Below, in pieces: positions 46,180 to 55,708 of a stretch of DNA of 64,000 bases (its first letter is position 1; the number at the start of each line of letters is the position of its first letter). The notes under the pieces were generated by a model. It was not told the origin of the DNA, ran no database searches, and saw only the letters and a list, made by a program, of their open reading frames with translations. The position numbers and the translations under genes were made by a program. Origin of the DNA: Tribonema minus (taxonomy: Eukaryota; Sar; Xanthophyceae; Tribonematales; Tribonemataceae); assembly GCA_017506865.1 (NCBI GenBank), contig JAFCMP010000445.1, forward strand, positions 1,364,001 through 1,428,000, read 5' to 3'.

Positions 46180-46615
46180 GCTGGTTGGACTTAGCGCACA
46201 GCAGCGTAGCGCACTAATGGCGCCTTTTCACGCCGCGACAGACATGCAGACTTGCGGAGTGGTCTAGTATCATTTTGACCCGGCATCCTGTAGTGACCGC
46301 AGCGTGCGAAATTGCACATGTAGGAGAGTGCTAGTTGGGTGTAACCCCCCCCCCAATCCAGTGATAAAAGTAGCCTGGAGGCACTGCAGTATAGACTTCT
46401 TTCACAATTCAATGGCAACATTTCCTTTCGCACACTGCCTGCAGTTGCAGTCTTATGCCTTGTCTCTATGAGTGTCTGTGAAAACTGTTGAATCAATTGA
46501 CCCACATTGCCATTTTGCATCTGTGCAATCATTGTTGTGACACCTGTATAATTTGCCACCATGCATCCATGCAAGCACTGTTGCGGCACATGCGCCTCGC
46601 ACACATGCGCCGATT
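46180..46615 (+). repeat. 3' region shared by elements A and B (B copy)
   Basis: Colinear with the region after element A (43556-44035) and, in its last 140 bp, with 47990-48120 (AAAACTGTTGAATC, CCACATTGCCATTTTGCATC, GCAAGCACTGTTGCGGCACA). Confidence 0.8.
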
Positions 46616-46881
46616 GGCACTGGTGCGTCCACAGATACAAATTCTGCAGCATGTGGCAAGTGCAACATAGTGTGCTACTCATTCAATGGGCACCTCAGTG
46701 GCTGAGTACGGCGTGCATCACACATCATCTACGGCACTCGGCATCATACAGCCCGCACCAGCTGTTGTGTGTAATGTAAGTATAAGTATAAATGAAAGAT
46801 TTTTGGGGTCTCCAGGCGTTTTCACGATGTTCATAATTAAATGTGTTCATGATTTTTTTGTTTGGTATACACAGCTGAACC

Positions 46882-47247
46882 ATGTACTCCTGTTATGACT
46901 CCTGCTTTATTTACGGGTGGCGGGAACCTGACAGCTCTCGTATCATCGACCGAGCATGGCTGACTAACGCTTATCACGGTAAGATCGCAATATATGCTGA
47001 AGACATTGTCCGCAATTACGTTGGCAATGCAATATATGGCACATCTGTTCCCTATGACGTGACGGCGGCGGGGCTCATAGCTTACGGCGATGACGCGAAG
47101 GCAGAGATAGATGCAATATTTGCAGAGGTCATGAAGCTGCCAGGCGCTACTCATGAGCCGGCAGACTACAATCTGGGCTTTCATATAGGCATCAGCGGCG
47201 ACTTCCAGTGCTGTGACGAGTGCACCTATGTACCAGGTGAAGAGTAG
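46882..47247 (+). CDS. Hypothetical protein, 121 aa
   Basis: Not recognised. It is an intact ORF from ATG at 46882 (MYSCYDSCFIYGWREPD) to TAG, with balanced, soluble-protein-like composition. It includes aromatic and acidic residues, a short C-terminal Cys pair (CCDEC) and no membrane segment. Codon use and amino-acid texture look genuinely coding, and no competing frame of similar quality exists. A possible intron (GTAAGT near 46776, ACAG at 46874) lies just upstream, so the true start could be further left. It sits at the left edge of the virus-like block. Confidence 0.55.
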   Translation: MYSCYDSCFIYGWREPDSSRIIDRAWLTNAYHGKIAIYAEDIVRNYVGNAIYGTSVPYDVTAAGLIAYGDDAKAEIDAIFAEVMKLPGATHEPADYNLGFHIGISGDFQCCDECTYVPGEE

Positions 47248-47459
47248 CCTAGAAGGTGTAGAGTGTAAAAAGTGTGGATGTAAGTGTAAGTGTAAGGTAA
47301 GGTGTTAGATTTGGCAGTTCTGTCCGTTATGTAGGGATTCTGTACTCACCTAGTGATTCAATATTGAAAAAGATTCCAAATAATGAAGTGCAAAGCAACT
47401 GCGGCAGCCTTTGAAAGTTCAAGTCCAAACTTCAATTGCGCAAGGTCAATGCGCCCTGG

Positions 47460-47762
47460 CAGGTTGTGCTGAATGTGAAGAGGTCTAAATGTGATGATAG
47501 CAAGACCTTGTGCTATCTTCTGAGTCTGGAGTGGAAAGCCACACCTTCTCTACTGGTAGCTCTCGCGCGCCACCACCGTGTTGATGATATAGTCAAGGAC
47601 CGTGTTCAGACGTTGATGCTAGAGTACAAGAGCAGATCTTGCAATCCGTGCGCAGAACTCCCCATAACTGTACGCATAACTAGCGATCACGATGCAGAAT
47701 ACGTCCCTTGGCTCACAACACAACCAGCACCTTTCATGACTGTTGAGAGCTCTCTAGAGTAA
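47460..47762 (+). CDS. Possible partial coding region, unknown product
   Basis: An open frame of about 100 codons (VVLNVKRSKCDDSKTLCYLL ... ending VESSLE) with coding-like composition but no in-frame ATG at its start. A CTGGCAG|GTTGTG context at 47465-47467 could be an acceptor. It may be a terminal exon of the preceding gene or a gene fragment. No family recognised. Confidence 0.3.
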   Translation, partial: QVVLNVKRSKCDDSKTLCYLLSLEWKATPSLLVALARHHRVDDIVKDRVQTLMLEYKSRSCNPCAELPITVRITSDHDAEYVPWLTTQPAPFMTVESSLE

Positions 47763-47889
47763 GTTAACGCACTCTTGCACAGCAGACGCTAGCGGGCTAA
47801 GAAGACTGCACAGATAATGCACTGTCAAGGAATGTGGTGAACGAACAAAATGGTAAAGTTATATTCAGTGCTATTGTGCGTGCAGCATT

Positions 47890-48120
47890 GCATATGTGGC
47901 GCAGACTTCTTTCCCAACTTCAATTGCAACGATCTCTTATGCACCACCTGTGGTTGCAGGCTCGCGTCTTGTCAATGCGGCCTTCTGTGAAAACTGTTGA
48001 ATCGAGCGACCCACATTGCCATTTTGCATCTGTGCATCTGTGCAATCACTGCTGTGACACATGTATCAATTGCCACCATGCATGCATGCAAGCACTGTTG
48101 CGGCACATGCGCTTTGCACA
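47890..48120 (+). repeat. Third, diverged copy of the element A/B 3' region
   Basis: Shares TGGCGCAGACTTCTTTC, CAATTGCAACGATCTC and then, closely, AAAACTGTTGAATC ... CACTGTTGCGGCACATGCGC with 46480-46600. It has no recombinase ORF in front of it, so it is a solo end left by a deleted element. Confidence 0.65.
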
Positions 48121-48130
48121 TATTTGCGAG

Positions 48131-48200
48131 CGCGTCGCCCTTGAAAATCGCCTATGGGGGCGACGCGGGTGTCGCCTTCGGCGACGTGGGCGAAGCCCAC
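48131..48200. repeat. Mini-hairpin cluster 2
   Basis: CGCGTCGCCC (48131-48140) pairs with GGGCGACGCG (48158-48167). Two three-base-loop hairpins follow: GTCGCC-TTC-GGCGAC (48171-48185) and GTGGGC-GAA-GCCCAC (48186-48200). As in cluster 1, it follows an element 3' region. Confidence 0.95.
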
Positions 48201-48244
48201 AATTTGCCCACCCGATTTGCCTAAATTGACACAAAACACAGTCA

Positions 48245-48505
48245 ATGGCGCCAATTGATACTACTGCGTCCACAGATGAGTCGCCACAAGTAGCGCCTCG
48301 CAGCGCGATCGGACGTGTGATCGTACGAGATGCATTTTCATCACTACTCTGCCTCACTCAGCGGCCACAGTTTCAATCAAGAACATCACTACAGCAAATG
48401 AAATCTGCAGGCGCAGCTCAAGACAGCATGTACATGTCGCCATCCTATGACTGCGCAATACGGTGCAATATGACAGCAGCATTCATTACCCGCATGAGGG
48501 ATTGA
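48245..48505 (+). CDS. Small ORF, 86 aa, doubtful
   Basis: ATG at 48245 (MAPIDTTASTDESPQVAPRS...) to TGA, polar, with no motif or membrane segment. It lies between the solo element end and the convergent J-domain gene. It is reported because it starts with a clean ATG, but its length is close to chance. Confidence 0.25.
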   Translation: MAPIDTTASTDESPQVAPRSAIGRVIVRDAFSSLLCLTQRPQFQSRTSLQQMKSAGAAQDSMYMSPSYDCAIRCNMTAAFITRMRD

Positions 48506-48563
48506 AGATCTCGCACAGCAAGCAACGGCGAGACGTGAGCAGGTATGAGCAGACATGTGTAGT

Positions 48564-50069
48564 TTATTGATGTTGCGTAGTGCGCCATTGCGTGCACAGG
48601 GCCAGTGCCTTCTGCTCATGGGTACCTCTTAAAAACGTGATCCTATGCGAAAGCTGCTGCGCTAGTACCTTGTCCATGTCCGGATGGGACTTGTCGGAGT
48701 GATGAGTGAGCATGAGCTTCACGATGGACTTGCGCAGCTCCGTAGCACTGATGCCGTCCGTGCACGACTTCTGTAAGACCGAATACCGGCAAGTGCTGGC
48801 AGAGCATTCGGCGGGCTGTGCCAAGGCAGCTACCTCGAACGGGGCGCGATAGGCGCGTTGCGCGCGATCGATGTCCTTATAAGCCCTCGACCATATAAGT
48901 TTTTTCTTTGCGCGGTGCTCGGCTTTCGCCTCGGCCTCTTCAGCGTACATCTGTCGCAACACGGGATCTCCGATGTCGTCGAAAGCCGCATGGGCAGCGC
49001 CCGGCGCACAGCTGTCGGCCGACTCCCCAGTTTGGTGCGGTACCCGCTCGGCATCGCACTGAGCTTCCCACGCAGATGGGCCTCCCGCCACGTCCGCATT
49101 ATTCTGAACAGCCGCTGCCACCGTCTCCTTCTTGCCGCCACTTTTGCGTTTGCCACGACCTTGGGCGGCGCCCATCTCAATGTGACCTAGTTTTTCCGTC
49201 GCTTGTGACACACGCACATGTCTGGTCAGGTTTGGGCGCTTCACCGAAGACGCCTGCTGATCAGCCGAGGCGTGGTTCTGTGCGCTTGTCCGCCTGCGGC
49301 GCTTTGCTGAGGCCGCTGCGCTTACTGCCGGTGCGGCAGGCAGCGCCGCCTTCTTCTGCGGCTGCGCCTTCTGCTGCGCCTTCTGCTGCTGCGCCTGCTG
49401 CTGCGCCTGCTGCTGCGCCGCCTCCTGCGCCGCCTCCTGCGCCTGCTGCTGAGCCGCTTCCTGAGCCTGCTGCTGAGCCGCTTCCTGAGCCTGCTGCTGC
49501 GCCGCCTCCAGAGCCTGCTGCTGCGCCGCCTCCAGAGCCTGCTGCTGCGCCGCCTCCTGAGCCTGCTGCTGCGCCTGCTGCTGCGCCTGCTGCTGCGCCG
49601 CTTCCTGAGCCTGCTGCTGAGCCTGCTGCTGCGCCGCCTCCTGAGCCTGCTGCTGTGCCGCCCCCAGAGCCTGCTCCTGCGCCTGAGCTGCCTCACGGTC
49701 AAACTCGACGGCGGCCCGCTGCTGCGCCCAAGACGCGGCAGCATCAGCACATGCGACGGCTTCAGCCGTACGGCGCATAGCCTGGCGATAGCCACGTGCT
49801 ACGACCTCCATATTGTTGTTAATGAAGTGGGTGCGCTCCTTCTCCGCCAAGGCCTGCGCGCGAGCCAAGGTGGCCTGATAGTCCTGCTGCGCCTTAGCTT
49901 CGACGATCTCGCGATACTGCTGCAGAAACCGCTGTCCGCTCGCTCTGCGCAGCTCGCACTCCGCCACGTCGTCTAACGCCTTCTTGCGTGCAGCGTCGCC
50001 AGCCTGTTGCAAGTAAGCGTCACGTGACTGCTGCTGGCATCCCTGCGCCGCTTTCGGTTGGTCCACCAT
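48564..50069 (-). CDS. Coiled-coil protein with Ala/Gln repeats and a C-terminal J-like domain (501 aa)
   Basis: ATG at 50069 (MVDQPKAAQGCQQQSRDAYL). An upstream GTG/TTG extension to 50189 is open but less likely. Residues about 1-130 are helical and charged. Next comes a long run of AQEAAQQQ/QQQAQ repeats (about 49360-49670), probably a coiled coil, then a basic region with KRRRRT. The C-terminus resembles a DnaJ J-domain: helix II/III with LMLTHHSDKSHPDMDKVLAQ, where HSDK stands in place of HPDK and an SHPD follows. J-domains stimulate Hsp70 ATPases; without a clean HPD at the usual place this one may be divergent. Proteins of this make-up occur in algae and giant viruses; no specific homologue is recognised. 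Plus-strand Pro/Ala frames over the repeat are shadows. Confidence 0.6.
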   Translation of the reverse strand: MVDQPKAAQGCQQQSRDAYLQQAGDAARKKALDDVAECELRRASGQRFLQQYREIVEAKAQQDYQATLARAQALAEKERTHFINNNMEVVARGYRQAMRRTAEAVACADAAASWAQQRAAVEFDREAAQAQEQALGAAQQQAQEAAQQQAQQQAQEAAQQQAQQQAQQQAQEAAQQQALEAAQQQALEAAQQQAQEAAQQQAQEAAQQQAQEAAQEAAQQQAQQQAQQQKAQQKAQPQKKAALPAAPAVSAAASAKRRRRTSAQNHASADQQASSVKRPNLTRHVRVSQATEKLGHIEMGAAQGRGKRKSGGKKETVAAAVQNNADVAGGPSAWEAQCDAERVPHQTGESADSCAPGAAHAAFDDIGDPVLRQMYAEEAEAKAEHRAKKKLIWSRAYKDIDRAQRAYRAPFEVAALAQPAECSASTCRYSVLQKSCTDGISATELRKSIVKLMLTHHSDKSHPDMDKVLAQQLSHRITFLRGTHEQKALALCTQWRTTQHQ

Positions 50070-51113
50070 TGGCACACTGACGGCAAAGTGCGCGGGAAGG
50101 ACCTGTGTATCATTGCAACAGGCGGTGCAAACTGTCAGGACACTTGTGGCCAGCCTACATATGGATCTACACGTGATACACCAGCGCATCGCAATCGCTT
50201 CGTGGCCAGCCTACATAATGTGATGTGTTACACCAGCGCATCGAAATCGCTTCGTGGCAGGTCCAAGGAAGATATAGCAAGGTGACTTAGGTGGAAAAGC
50301 ACACTGTGGTGCAGTAGCCAGTGCTTGTCAACAGGGTACCTATGTGCAGCAGCAGCAGGTAGCATTTGGGGGCAAGCAGGAAGCAGCAGCAGGGAGCAAC
50401 CAGGCAGAAAGCGCAGCAGAGACCCTGTGCTACATGCAGCTCTCACCTCCTCTACATCTTCAGCACCGCCACCCTTCATGTTGACCTCACCCTCCGTCCT
50501 GCCTTCCTCAACACCGAAATCAAGGCACACAACTTGAAGTTTCTGCAGCGCGCGTTGAAGCCACTGAAGCCACCGACTCCACAGGGTGCAATTGAGCCAT
50601 CTGAATCGCCTATGCTGTTCAAGGCTGTAAATGTGTGTAACACACCAGAGTAGCATGCTCCATGAAGCTATTGACTCCACTGAGTTCACACGGTGCACTT
50701 GTGCCTTTCGGATCGGGTGGCCGTAGGCCACGTCGCCTTTGGCGACCCCTACGGCGATGTGGGCGCAGCCCACCGATCAGGGCATCTATGCACTCATAGT
50801 CGCACAGTCAGGCTTGCATAGTATGAGTCAATTGCTTCTTTGTGAAACGCACGCAAGGTGCACTTACCCACAGTTGCTCGACCAGCCTTGCCTTATGATG
50901 TTTGACGATCACCAATACACATCAATGCTAACAACTGCACACACTGATGTTATCTGCATGCTTCTATGTTACATTGTGTAGACAGCACATGGCCTCAATG
51001 CACATCACATAGAGCTCTCTTGGCACATTAAATTGCGTTTAATCAATAGCATTTATTTTCTGTGTATTAAATCAATAGTATACAGAGTGCCAGTTGTTTC
51101 CACATAAGCTCCC
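50070..51113. other. Intergenic region between divergent genes
   Basis: Upstream regions of the J-domain gene (left) and the zinc-finger gene (right). It includes a ~26-bp direct repeat (GTGATACACCAGCGCATCGCAA / GTGTTACACCAGCGCATCGAAA, about 50173 and 50223), each followed by TCGCTTCGTGGC. A mini-hairpin cluster (50711-50778) is listed separately. The last 100 bases are AT-rich, as expected of a promoter. No gene seen. Confidence 0.5.
50711..50778. repeat. Mini-hairpin cluster 3 enclosed by an outer stem
   Basis: An outer stem, GATCGG (50711-50716) with CCGATC (50773-50778), encloses GTGGCC-GTA-GGCCAC (50717-50731), GTCGCC-TTT-GGCGAC (50732-50746) and GTGGGC-GCA-GCCCAC (50759-50773). A cloverleaf-like cruciform is therefore possible. 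It is not a tRNA: there is no anticodon or T-arm consensus and the stems are wrong. Confidence 0.93.
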
Positions 51114-52555
51114 ATGTCAGCTCTTACACTTGCGCCTGACGCCATGGACGTGGACGAGGAACTGCTGACTAACAAGCGGGCTTGCGAGCCAGACATCGAT
51201 GACAGGGAGCCCGAGGAGCCTAGGGGCGACAAACAGTTCGAGTGCACACAGGAGGGTTGTGACAAGACATTCAGGCGCAAGAACACCATGATGAAGCATA
51301 TAGAGGCGGTCCACAGCGGCATCAAACAATTTGCATGTTCTGATCCCAACTATGACAAGACGTTTTCACAAAAAGCAAACATGCTCAAGCACGCCGAAGC
51401 AGTCCACGGTGGCATCAAGAAGTTCGAATGTACTGACCCCGACTGTGACAAGACATTTTCTGGAAAAGCAAACATGCTCCAGCACGCCGAAGCAGTCCAC
51501 GGTGGCATCAAGAAGTTCGAATGTACCGACCCAGACTGTGACAAGACATTTTCACAAAAGCCGAACATGCTCAAGCACATTGAAACGGTGCACGGCGGCA
51601 TCAAGAAGTTCAAATGTACCGACCCTGACTGCGACAAGACATTTTCCCAAAAAGCCAACATGCTCCGCCACATAGAGGCTGTCCACGGTGGGATAAAGGA
51701 ATTTGAATGCAGTAATCCCTACTGTAAGCAGAGGTTCTACCAAAAAGTCCACATGCAACAGCACCTTTCGGCGGTCCATTATGGTATTAAGGGTGTAGAA
51801 TGCACCGAACCTGGGTGTGAGCAAAAGTTCAGTACAAAACAGGGCATGCAACAGCACCTCAAGGCGGTACACGTAGGCCTCAAGGATATAGAGTGCACCG
51901 ATCCTGAGTGCGATCACATGTTTTCAATAAGGGCCAGCATGCAAAGGCACTACCAACGGTGGCACACCATAGAAGGGCAGCAGAAGAAGAGCCGGAAGCA
52001 GGACCGAGTTCGCCAGGTGTTGGAGTCGGCTTACGCTGTGGACTCTGAGTGCCACGTGCGGTACAAAGGTGGCTGTGTACCTGACCCCGACAACCCGACA
52101 AGTTCTGCGCTCGAGTTGACTACCATGTTCTCGGCATTACCAACGTGATAGTGATTGTCGAGTGCGATGAGGAGGGACACAAGGACTACACACTCAGTTG
52201 CGAGCTCAGTCGCATGGAACAAATCCATGAGGCAATTGTCAAGGCCAACTTCTCACTCATGGTGGCGAGAGAAGGAGAGGAGTACGCCCTCATTGCGCAG
52301 ATGAAGCCGGTCGTATTTGTGAGGTTTAACCCGGATGCGCGGAAGGTCGATGGTGAAAAGGAGGTCAACAGGCGTTTGGACAGGGAGGCAATGCTGCTCG
52401 AAGTTCTGCAGGACATCAGTGATGGAACTGTGGATCTGCCTCACCCGTTGAACCTCGTGTATATTGGGTACAGCATGCTGGATGGGGAGCCAGTTGTGTG
52501 CGGCGATCCCGACTTTGCTTCACAGATGCGTGGGTGCGTTGTGTTGGCAGTGTAA
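51114..52555 (+). CDS. C2H2 zinc-finger array fused to a nuclease-like domain, with one frameshift
   Basis: ATG at 51114. About eight TFIIIA-type fingers (C-x4-C-x12-H-x4-H) repeat the pattern FECTDPDCDKTF...H..AVH; the second finger has Tyr in place of its second Cys. A basic linker (QQKKSRKQDRVRQ) follows, and the frame as written stops at 52148. From about 52095 a second frame continues without a gap as PDKFCARVDYHVLGITNV, then IVIVECDEEGHKDYTLSCEL, then VFVRFNPDARK, and ends at the TAA at 52555. D...ECDE..H..Y...CE is the pattern of a PD-(D/E)XK-like endonuclease domain found next to zinc fingers in algal and large-virus proteins (from memory). One missing C in the CCC near 52096 would join the two frames. 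The protein may bind and cut DNA, as expected of a mobile or viral gene. Confidence 0.65.
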
Positions 52556-52632
52556 TACACAGAAGGCCAAGACACATGATGCACAGTCTAACATGAATGA
52601 ACTCGTTTTTTTTGCATGGTTGCATATGCACC

Positions 52633-53658
52633 TTAAGCTGTCTTCTGGCGCTTTTTCCCCTGATTTTTCCGGTGGTACCAACGGAAGAAGTTCGAGTCAT
52701 CTGTGCCTGAAAAAAAGGTCAAGTTGTACTGAAACCACTGCTCATCTGAACTCAAAGCTCCGGCGTTGCGTTTGGCCAGCAGTGAATCAAATGCTTGTTT
52801 AGCATTGCCTTTGTGAGCAGTGACAGCAATTGCTGCTAGTGGCCTGAACGGCTCACGCGCTTTCGATAGCGCGGGGCCTCTCGGTTTGCCTGCAGCTGTG
52901 TTAGCCTCCTCTGCCTCCTCCACGTCCTTCAACTGTTCATTGTCATCGAGATCCGCCATCCCGCCGTCTCGGATGCGTCGCGCCAGTACCCGTGTGGGAT
53001 TGTTGAATGCAGGTGCCACATAAGCCTCTAACATTGATCTCCTCGAAACTTCAACAGAAGCGGCAAGAAGTTCCAACTCGTTGTCCGTGTTGATCAGGCC
53101 AGCTTCAACGAACTTGGTGATGTAGGCTGAGCGGAGGTTGTGGCTGGACAGTTCGGGCACCGCTAGGTATTCACGTCCAACAAACTGAAAAATGTCCTTC
53201 AGGTCACGTTGGTTGATGCATGTAGAGCCGGTCTTGGCGAGAAACATGTGCGCACTGGATTTCCCAGCACCAGTTGTGGTGATAGACCGTAGCAGTATCA
53301 GTGCGTGTACAAGGCAGCTCTCATATGATGATAAATCCCACGCCGCCAAGTGAGGTTGTCCATCGCGATTGTTGGAACTGGCTGTCTTGAAGGAACGTGT
53401 CATGTCGAGCTTGTAGTAGCCCATTGACTCGCGACGCTCCAGTGTGTACTCGCTCAGCAGCGAGTCGCGATACACTTGCTGTCTAAACATCGCCAAATGC
53501 ACAAGCAGAACGGTCTGCAATCTCACATAGTCTGCCTTGGTGAAGCCTATGCTGCTGGCAAATGAAGCCAGTGATGATGCTTGGTCCAGTGGCACGTCGA
53601 GCCATGCTTGTGCAGTCTGGGCAAAGTCCATTGTGCGAAGCCATGGGCCGATGACCAT
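52633..53658 (-). CDS. Putative tyrosine recombinase/integrase domain, 341 aa, after an in-frame stop
   Basis: The frame begins with ATG at 53658 (MVIGPWLRTMDF). The key region is ELSSHNLRSAYITKFVEAGL, an HxxR motif at about residues 173-176, followed by SRRSMLEAYVAPAF with a candidate nucleophile Tyr at about 213. The same H.LR.A.IT pattern occurs in element B. The C-terminus is basic (FFRWYHRKNQGKKRQK). It lies directly downstream, in the same frame, of the 53662-55089 ORF; only the TGA at 53662-53664 and one codon separate them. The two were most likely one ~820-aa protein. It is convergent with the zinc-finger/nuclease gene, with a 77-bp gap. Confidence 0.6.
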   Translation of the reverse strand: MVIGPWLRTMDFAQTAQAWLDVPLDQASSLASFASSIGFTKADYVRLQTVLLVHLAMFRQQVYRDSLLSEYTLERRESMGYYKLDMTRSFKTASSNNRDGQPHLAAWDLSSYESCLVHALILLRSITTTGAGKSSAHMFLAKTGSTCINQRDLKDIFQFVGREYLAVPELSSHNLRSAYITKFVEAGLINTDNELELLAASVEVSRRSMLEAYVAPAFNNPTRVLARRIRDGGMADLDDNEQLKDVEEAEEANTAAGKPRGPALSKAREPFRPLAAIAVTAHKGNAKQAFDSLLAKRNAGALSSDEQWFQYNLTFFSGTDDSNFFRWYHRKNQGKKRQKTA

Positions 53659-53661
53659 GTC

Positions 53662-55089
53662 TCACACTTGCAGCCAGACCTGATTTCTCAGTGCTTTCAC
53701 CATCAAATCCAAAGGCTCTCCCGCTTCCTCTGGAAGATTTCCACGTTTCACTTTTGCCTTTAAACCACCTCCGTCCAGTGCACGTGACTCGGTAATGTTG
53801 GCACGGATCTTTCTCTTCTCATTTGACATCTGGTCTTCAAAGTAGCTCAAAAACTTGTTGACGGTATAGCTGAGCACTGAACCGGATGTTTCAATCGCCG
53901 TAATGTCAGCCTGTGGCAAGTAGGTCCTGATGGCCAGGAGGTCATTGGCATCGGGCTTGAGGCGGTCTTGCGACATCCTCAGTGCTGGAAATACCAATGA
54001 AATGGCATTCACAAAGTTCGCCCTGCCATTCTCACTGGTTGCCTTGTAGATGTGGCGTACAGCATCGTGCAGATTGCCAGCAGTGGATGCCTTTGCTGCC
54101 AGTCGTGTCGCGCGGTAGATGTCATAAACGTCTGACACGTTGATGTCCACATAGAAGGGCTCCTTTGTGAAACCACAGAGGAAAGAGTACTCCTTGCTCG
54201 TTTCAAAAGAGTCATCTGACACCAGTGAAGCATATGAGAGCGGCGGGACCACCCTGTTGCCGATCAGCAGGTCCTCAGGGGAGCCATGGCCTTTGGTGAG
54301 CAGATGAAACTCTGATCTGCGCAGAGGGCACACAACACTGATGGGATGCGGTTGACGGCCCAGAAGCACGCAGGCTGTCCACATGGCGTGCACATAGTGG
54401 CTAGCGACGCCGCTTGACGATGTTGCAGCCGTCTTGCCCTCTGATGCTTGTTCTCCTTGCTTTGCACACTGCCGCTCCAACAAATAGCGTAAGCGCTCAT
54501 CGTCTGTATCCACGCCAAAGTCATAGAACTGAAGAAGCGTGGCGCCTGAAGGTGCCATTGGTACATACTCCTCAGCTGGGATGGTTTTCACCAAGTCAAA
54601 CATGGCCAGGCGCTGTTGCTTCACAGTCGAATCTTTGATAGGGGACCAGTGTACACTTCGCTCCCCACCAGTGGCTCGCTTGTCGATGTAAAACGGCACA
54701 ATGAAGCTCCAAGTGAAGTACAAGATGATGGCATGGAGCTTGGCGGTGCTGAGGGTGTGCTGGTCTTGGATGTTGCCACTCAGTGCCTCGAATGTGTCTG
54801 ATGCGGTGTCGTAGGAAAGCGGGTCGGCGCCTGAGGCGACGGCTTCCCTGATGACCTTGAAGGAAAAGTAATCCTTGACAAAGTCCTTGTGGTATTTGTC
54901 TTGGGACGCGTAGCGAAACAGCGGCGCATCACTCCACTCTTGAAGGTTAGCCACAGAGCATGTTGTATATCTTTGGGTCTTGTTGATGCTGGAAGCGATT
55001 TCGGCTGCCTTGGCCCGGTTTTCTTCACCGGTTTCGGTGTCATTGGTGATCGAGGTGAGGCCCTCTGACAGTAGTATGTGCTTGGCCAT
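53662..55089 (-). CDS. N-terminal part of the recombinase-type protein (475 aa to in-frame TGA)
   Basis: ATG at 55089 (MAKHILLSEGLTS); a GTG 24 codons upstream is less likely. The ORF is intact, soluble-protein-like and without recognised catalytic motifs. It ends ALRNQVWLQV with TGA, and the same frame continues as the integrase-like ORF. Large N-terminal regions before the catalytic domain are also seen in element A. Possible roles are DNA binding or multimerisation (inference). Either the stop is a recent inactivating mutation, or the stop is read through, or two proteins are made. Confidence 0.5.
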   Translation of the reverse strand: MAKHILLSEGLTSITNDTETGEENRAKAAEIASSINKTQRYTTCSVANLQEWSDAPLFRYASQDKYHKDFVKDYFSFKVIREAVASGADPLSYDTASDTFEALSGNIQDQHTLSTAKLHAIILYFTWSFIVPFYIDKRATGGERSVHWSPIKDSTVKQQRLAMFDLVKTIPAEEYVPMAPSGATLLQFYDFGVDTDDERLRYLLERQCAKQGEQASEGKTAATSSSGVASHYVHAMWTACVLLGRQPHPISVVCPLRRSEFHLLTKGHGSPEDLLIGNRVVPPLSYASLVSDDSFETSKEYSFLCGFTKEPFYVDINVSDVYDIYRATRLAAKASTAGNLHDAVRHIYKATSENGRANFVNAISLVFPALRMSQDRLKPDANDLLAIRTYLPQADITAIETSGSVLSYTVNKFLSYFEDQMSNEKRKIRANITESRALDGGGLKAKVKRGNLPEEAGEPLDLMVKALRNQVWLQV

Positions 55090-55161
55090 GCTGCAGGATC
55101 TCGCAATGCGTTGTTGCTTTAGTTGTGATGGTTGTGATGGTTGTGAATTTAGTGCAAGCAC

Positions 55162-55708
55162 TTAAGCACATCATTTATTTTATTCAATTTTTATTAATAC
55201 TTATATTCGGACAATATCGGCATTTTCGGACACCGATCGGCCTTTGTAAGAGCCCTCCAAAGGGCACGGGGGCATGAGATGCAAACAAGCAGGGTAAGAA
55301 CATGTTGACGCCTGGATGAAATTGCTGGTGATGCAGTTGTGTCGAGTTGCGTCCTTGACGCACTGCTTCAGAGCGCACAAGGGTTCAGCATGACTTAGCA
55401 TGAGTGCTGTGATGCGCAGGAAGCCTTTGCATCAAGTGCATGCTCGACATAACGTTGAAGCATGGCTGTCGCCTCTGCAACTGTGTGTACGCGTGTGCAA
55501 ATGGCGACAAGAATGCATTGCAGCAATAGAAACACCTCGACTCTTGTGCACAACGTGTGTTCTGTGTTTGCAAGTGTTCCGTGTTTGCATTTGCCCTTGT
55601 ACTCTATCCATTCAAAGCTTGCAAAGGCCAACTCATAATCAAAGAAGTCACTAGGCACTGGTGCAAACCGCACTGCGTCATGCGTGTTCCCCTGTCGCCA
55701 ACATGAGT
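55162..55708. other. Intergenic, no gene seen
   Basis: AT-rich sequence at 55165-55215 is the likely promoter of the leftward recombinase gene. The rest has only short overlapping frames. The leftward protease gene ends at 55709. Confidence 0.45.

Noticed and set aside
48908..49780. 290-codon plus-strand Pro/Ala ORF
   Set aside because: Shadow of the Ala/Gln repeats of the minus-strand J-domain gene.
50711..50778. tRNA-like cloverleaf
   Set aside because: It has an outer stem and three hairpins, but loops are three bases and no tRNA consensus (A/B box, TTC loop) is present; it belongs to the mini-hairpin clusters.
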